Origin: Cudoniella acicularis
Lineage: Eukaryota > Ascomycota > Leotiomycetes > Helotiales > Helotiaceae
Reading direction: 5' to 3'
DNA length: 11,134 nt
NCBI GenBank assembly: GCA_013054445.1
Contig: JAAMPI010001712.1
Location: 1-11,134, forward strand
The notes under the pieces are model-generated. The model was not told the origin of the DNA, searched no databases, and worked only from the letters and a program-made list of their open reading frames with translations. Position 1 is the first letter of the stretch. Every line of letters starts with the position of its first letter. The translations under genes were made by a program, and so were the position numbers. Of the stretch, positions 7,209-11,134 are shown in pieces.

Positions 7209-7805
7209 CGCGGAGAGCTCAGAGTTGTGCCCAGTTTGAAAGAAATGTTCTTTTGCGGGACAAGAGATCAAGAAGGGTACCGCTTATCCAATCCTAGTTG
7301 GAATCAGGTGTGAAAGTGGTCGAAAAGGAGATGGAGAGAAGGTGAGGGTAGGAGGGGAAAAGCAGTTGACAAGCTGGAGCCGATAGATTTGGGGAGCTTT
7401 GGGAGGCGCACTAGCGTCTTTTTTGCCGAAGCCCCTGTAAAGGTGACCAAGTCGAGTGAGTTTGTATTTTAATAGTCTTTCAGGATAACAATGTATAAGC
7501 CAAAGTAAGAGCTTTTATCCATATGTGTATGAACACAGAGCGTATAATTTCTTGCCTTGGACACTCCTTAATTGTTGGTAGAAACAAGAAAACATCGCAA
7601 GGCTGAAGCACAAGGCTAGCTTTAACACGTGACCCGGCATCGCGCTAACGAGCTTTCGCGTTCAAGCTTGCCTGGAGCTTGACCTGCATCAACATCCTCA
7701 AAACCTCCATTTTGTGGCAACAAATCGCACTCTCTCACAACCTCCAGATCCCCCATCAAACCCTCACACTGTGCGACACCAAGAATATACCTCGAAAAGC
7801 CAACG
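7209..7805. promoter_or_regulatory. Divergent promoter region RPD3 / RPN11
   Basis: The 597 bp between the two head-to-head genes must contain both promoters. Visible elements are a CCAAT box at 7288-7292 (about 80 bp before the RPD3 ATG) and a palindromic CACGTGAC at 7626-7633 (about 175 bp before the RPN11 ATG), the core of bHLH/Cbf1-type sites. The last 100 bp before RPN11 is rich in CT/CA tracts, as expected for a leader. There is no clear TATA box on either side, which fits housekeeping genes. No open frame here is convincing. Confidence 0.55.
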
Positions 7806-8947
7806 ATGGATAGATTAAATCGCATGCTGGCTTCAGCCGGCGGAATGGGAGGACTCAATAGCGCTGCCCCCGGATCTGTAAGCCAGTCTTGATATTACTC
7901 AGTCCTACGACACTGGCAGAGCGACATACTGACTTGCGATTCTCTACAGGATAACACCAATCTGATCGATAACTCCGAGACCGTTTACATCTCGTCCCTT
8001 GCGCTCCTGAAGATGTTGCGACATGGACGAGCAGGAGTGCCGATGGAAGTTATGGGTCTCATGTTGGGAGAGTTTGTGGATGACTTCACAGTACGAGTGG
8101 TGGATGTCTTCGCCATGCCGCAAAGTGGTACAGGTGTCAGTGTTGAGGCTGTTGATCCAGTGTTTCAAACAAAAATGATGGATATGCTGCGGCAAACGGG
8201 GAGGTGAGTAAAGTTTAGTGAATAAAGAGGTTTCTTCGCTGACAATAGATATCAAATAGACCTGAAACCGTTGTTGGTTGGTATCATTCGCATCCTGGAT
8301 TTGGCTGCTGGCTTTCTTCCGTCGATATCAACACACAACAATCTTTCGAACAGCTTACCCCCCGAGCAGTTGCCGTTGTCGTTGACCCCATCCAATCCGT
8401 TAAGGGCAAAGTCGTAATTGACGCCTTCCGATTGATCAACCCACAATCCCTTATGTTGGGCCAGGAGCCTCGTCAAAGCACATCAAACTTGGGTCACCTC
8501 AATAAACCTTCCATCCAAGCGCTCATTCACGGGCTGAACAGACACTACTACAGTATCGGCATCAACTACAGAAAAACGGCGTTGGAAGAAAACATGTTGA
8601 TGAATCTTCATAAGCATGTCTGGACGGAAGGCTTGCAGATGGATGATTTCCGCGTAGAAGCCGACCGAAACAAGGAGCGATTACAAAAACTGGTCGGGCT
8701 GTCAGAAGGTTACGAGAGGCGTGTAAAAGAGGAAACCGAATTGACAAAGGACCAATTGAAGACGAGATATGTCGGCAAGGTGGATCCAAAGAAACATTTG
8801 GAGGATGTTGGACAACAATTGATCGAGGATAATATCGTGTCTGTTTCGAGGCAAATGATCGATAAGGAGGCAAGTGCGCCAAAAGAGAAGTCGGAGGCGA
8901 ATGGTCATGCAAATGGGGATGCAATGGAGTTCGAGGAGGAGCTGTAG
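7806..8947 (+). CDS. RPN11: 26S proteasome lid deubiquitinase RPN11, 337 aa
   Basis: Exons 7806-7877, 7950-8203 and 8260-8947, with introns of 72 and 56 bp (GTAAGC and GTGAGT donors, CTGAC branch points, CAG and TAG acceptors). The start context is CCAACGATGG. Zn-dependent JAMM/MPN+ isopeptidase of the 19S lid. It removes ubiquitin chains en bloc from substrates committed to degradation. The catalytic set is complete: E57 in [14 protein letters not shown]118 and H120 in [15 protein letters not shown]128 and D131. The MPN domain spans about residues 34-165, followed by the family helices ([18 protein letters not shown]) and [13 protein letters not shown] near the C-terminus. A tail of about 28 residues ([19 protein letters not shown] onward, ending EFEEEL) goes beyond the yeast protein and looks disordered. 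Splice phases and residue identity leave no doubt. Confidence 0.97.
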
Positions 8948-9435
8948 ATGGAGACTGCTGGACCTTGCGGACGATCGAAAGGATCATATACTGTATAACA
9001 GGCGTTTGGCTCTCTAAGACCTGGTAGGAGCTAATGCTCACCGGGTGAAGCATGGCTGATTATAAATGAAATATCAGGCAAGCTCCCCAAATGCTAATCT
9101 GTACCAAGACTTCCCTTTTCTTTCTCGCCATCAAGCCAGTCTTTATTTATATTGTATATTAAGTTTTTTTCTTCACTTTGCGGCGAAATCAATAGATACT
9201 GGGAGGAAGGAGGGCAGACCGATCGGTTCTTTCCTAATGCGCAGCCTCGTTGACAACCCAAATGCAAACCGTGCAGTGCCTTGCAGGCAGCCTCACCACT
9301 TCAACCCAACATTCGCGGCCGTCAATATCCTGTCAATCATTTGTGGATGTCAAACATCACAAGACAACAAGATAGAAGGCGATTATCGGCTCTCCCACAG
9401 CCATGAAAAATGCTAATGTGGTTTTCTTTCGTCAG
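8948..9435. other. RPN11 3' flank, no gene seen
   Basis: The first part should be the RPN11 3' UTR. A 116-codon ATG frame (9066-9416) has no domain, and its only phase-compatible donor to the downstream acceptor (GTATAT at 9154) is weak. The region ends in a well-formed splice acceptor: TGCTAATG branch point, T-rich tract and GTCAG ending at 9435. Confidence 0.4.
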
Positions 9436-9758
9436 ATACTCATGATCCCAACTCCGATTTACCCTTGGCAGATCTGAATATCGGTGACAGCGAAGATTCA
9501 CAAGAAACGTGGTGGGATACAACGACAGGGTTAGAAGACGAGGACGAAAGCGTTGTAGATTCTACTACAAACTCTGAGGCTGGGACGCACGGTTCTTCGA
9601 GTCGAGACGAAACAGCAGGTGCAGAGTCAGAGGACGAAGTTACTACATGTATGGGAAATGTTTCTGCTTTCGGGCCTGAAGTGCTCGACCCCGCCACGGC
9701 TGACGAGCACGACACACAATCTCTCGAGGATAAACTTTTTTCTCGACTCAAGAAATGA
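9436..9758 (+). CDS. Orphan acidic open frame, probable terminal exon
   Basis: The frame opens behind a strong acceptor (ending at 9435) in phase 2 and runs to TGA at 9756-9758, giving about 107 residues. It begins xTHDPNSDLPLADLN and is very rich in D, E, S and T through the middle (GLEDEDESVVDSTTNSEAG), ending QSLEDKLFSRLKK. The composition is that of a disordered acidic protein tail. No upstream exon with a matching donor and start was found between RPN11 and here, so it is either the last exon of a gene with poorly visible 5' exons or a gene fragment. I do not recognise a family. The strong amino-acid bias and the good acceptor make coding origin more likely than chance. Confidence 0.4.
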
Positions 9759-9883
9759 TCTCGGCGAACAGTTGTGCCTTTTTTATTCTTTACCGCGGCG
9801 CTGTACTTTGCTTTACAGTACCAGCAATCTGCCGTTGCGAACAGTCTCACGAGAGAGTCGAATACTCTTAGCTTGCAAGAGTC

Positions 9884-10598
9884 ATGTCGGGCTCATCCGG
9901 TACGTGAACGCTTTTAATATTCCCCCAAATTATCATTAATTCCAGCGAAGCAGGACGACTATGACTATACGAGCTCTAGTGCTAAGCTTTTCCAGTCGAC
10001 TGTTCTGACTTCTAGGATACCTACCAATTGAACGCTATTGCTAATTTAGAAGCTTCGTATCCAGAATGACACCTACCTTCAATCACTTGAAGCATGCCAG
10101 GATGCCCGTTTAAAGGGCGATATTGATGTTCTTAAGAGATCTTTCGCTGTGGGACACTCTGTTCCTTTAAATCTCGCTACTGCCCGCAAGCATTTCATGC
10201 TTATAAGTTTCCACAACCTCCTCTCTATGGGACAACTCATTGCTTCGGCTCTCGGCAGGCAGTTCATGCTTATAATTTCCGACATCCCCCTCTCTATTTG
10301 CATACCCGTAGTTGTGCATTGTAAGATTGTCTGCTCATCTTATCGCGATTTGGATCATTTTACACGCGTTAGTCTTAATTCTTTTCATCGCTTTCCCATA
10401 GCACTTAGTTACCTTGTATATATGATTGCATATCTCCGTTATTTTCGTCCGCTAGGCTTGCTTGTCCTTGCCACAGCAAGTCTAACATCAGGTTACTTTC
10501 TTGGCGAGTTTTACTTGATCACACGCTTCTCAAACCTAGTGGGGTCTTTCCTCTTCACAACTGGGGCGGACTCAGGCAGTGGATATTCTATTGTTTAG
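9884..10598 (+). pseudogene. Probable decayed multi-exon gene
   Basis: An ATG at 9884 (MSGSS) leads to a perfect donor GTACGT at 9900. A 46-bp intron ends in CCAG at 9945, and the frame then reads AKQDDYDYTSSSAKLFQ before a stop near 10027. A second acceptor (CTGAC branch, TCTAG ending at 10015) opens DTYQLNAIANLEASYPE, which stops at 10069. In a neighbouring frame, with its own CAG acceptor at 10064, NDTYLQSLEACQDARLKGD continues open to TAG at 10598. The last two pieces read like one helical protein broken by a single-base shift near 10064. The segment LEACQDARLKGDIDVLKRSF looks faintly like an ankyrin-type helix pair. The distal part is hydrophobic (SYLVYMIAYLRYF, LLVLATASL) and may be non-coding DNA read through. 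I cannot name a family. Real introns I have missed could rescue it. Confidence 0.4.
10179..10297 (+). repeat. Imperfect direct repeat, 69-bp period
   Basis: A block around 10194-10228 containing TTCATGCTTATAA and CCTCTCTAT recurs 69 bp later (10263-10297) as TTCATGCTTATAA and CCCTCTCTAT. A weaker match extends upstream (CTGCCCGCAAGCA against CTCGGCAGGCAG). The period is in frame (23 codons), giving FMLIS and FMLII in the open frame that crosses it. It could be a local tandem duplication that has since diverged. Confidence 0.6.
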
Positions 10599-11134
10599 GT
10601 ATTTCAGGAGCGAGAAGTGGTTAGGTAGTCTTTGTATTACAATTGTTTTAATTTATTTGTTGTGTATAACTTAAAGCTACAGATAGAAGGAAGTACGAAT
10701 TTATTTAGTTATGAACTGTGGCTCAATTTAATAGTAAAGTGCTACTCGTATAATAATGTAAGCTGTAATTTAACTTCTGCTCCCCTTCTCCACTTCAAGC
10801 ACTCATAGCAGTTGGGATACTAGTCTAGGAATGCCTATCTGCTTACACTTGTTTTTCGAAAGTTTCATTTTACTCAAGCTATTTCAATTTTATTAATATT
10901 TTCTCTTTTTTACAGTCCTGAAATAAACGCATAAAGTGATAGAGATAGGGGTATTCTATGTATTTATGTTTGTTTAAGGGGTATTTAAGGTACTTTCCAG
11001 AGTGAGAGAGATCTCATGTGCTAACTCTGAGGATCTTGTCATAGAGATCTATGTCCATTCTTTCTTCATTTCCCCGTCTATTTCCAACCCTTTCCTTTCC
11101 TATTCCCCTCACAGCCTCCCCCCAATCCTCTCCA
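10599..11134. other. AT-rich intergenic DNA ending in a pyrimidine tract
   Basis: No gene is seen. The stretch to about 11040 is AT-rich with many short T and A runs, including a TTTTTTACAG acceptor-like string ending at 10916 with no matching exon. GAGATCTC-type palindromic strings occur at about 11009 and AGAGATCT again near 11044. The last 80 bases are almost pure C/T on the plus strand, as often seen just upstream of fungal transcription starts, so a plus-strand gene may begin beyond the window. Confidence 0.4.

Noticed and set aside
7713..7721. TGTGGCAAC, resembling the proteasome control element GGTGGCAAA
   Set aside because: Two mismatches to the consensus, and I cannot assume Rpn4-type control in this fungus.
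8562..9053. Minus-strand 163-codon frame
   Set aside because: Antisense shadow over RPN11 exon 3, with no domain.
9066..9416. Plus-strand 116-codon frame as 5' exon of the acidic frame
   Set aside because: The only donor in the right phase, GTATAT at 9154, is weak, would give a 282-bp intron, and the joined product has no recognisable start domain.

Overview
The window is nuclear DNA of a filamentous ascomycete. Its genes are split by short introns (45-204 bp) with GTRNGT-type donors, CTAAC/CTGAC-like branch points and CAG/TAG acceptors, and three genes encode clearly fungal versions of conserved eukaryotic proteins. The protein sequences suggest Leotiomycetes (Helotiales, Sclerotinia/Botrytis-like), but that placement is inferred from general resemblance and was not tested.

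Positions 1-3150 are accessory. A tiny plus-strand gene (568-786, one intron) encodes a 48-residue secreted peptide with a single pair of cysteines. It sits behind a clear promoter: two GACCAATA boxes, a TATAAAAG box and a CA-rich leader without upstream ATG, which itself seems to carry an intron. Next come about 1 kb without a convincing gene, a 72-bp tandem duplication (about 1941-2084), and a minus-strand single-exon gene (2068-2715). That gene encodes a 215-residue single-pass membrane protein with two HxxHC motifs, the layout of UstYa/DUF3328-like fungal proteins.

Positions 3570-8950 hold a core housekeeping block. It contains ribosomal protein uL14/RPL23 (minus, five coding exons, 139 aa, with a telobox-like element upstream), the class I histone deacetylase RPD3 (minus, four exons, 628 aa, with a long acidic fungal-type tail), and the proteasome lid deubiquitinase RPN11 (plus, three exons, 337 aa, intact JAMM site). 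RPD3 and RPN11 are divergent and share a 597-bp intergenic region. These genes act in translation, chromatin silencing and protein turnover, and no joint pathway is implied.

Positions 9436-11134 look degenerate. There is an orphan acidic open frame behind a good splice acceptor, then a stretch with splice-like signals, an apparent one-base frameshift and an internal repeat, which reads like a decayed gene. AT-rich DNA follows, ending in a pyrimidine-rich tract. I did not find a convincing multi-gene novel system. The most interesting items are the strongly promoted small secreted peptide, the HxxHC membrane protein about 1.3 kb away, and the decayed gene.
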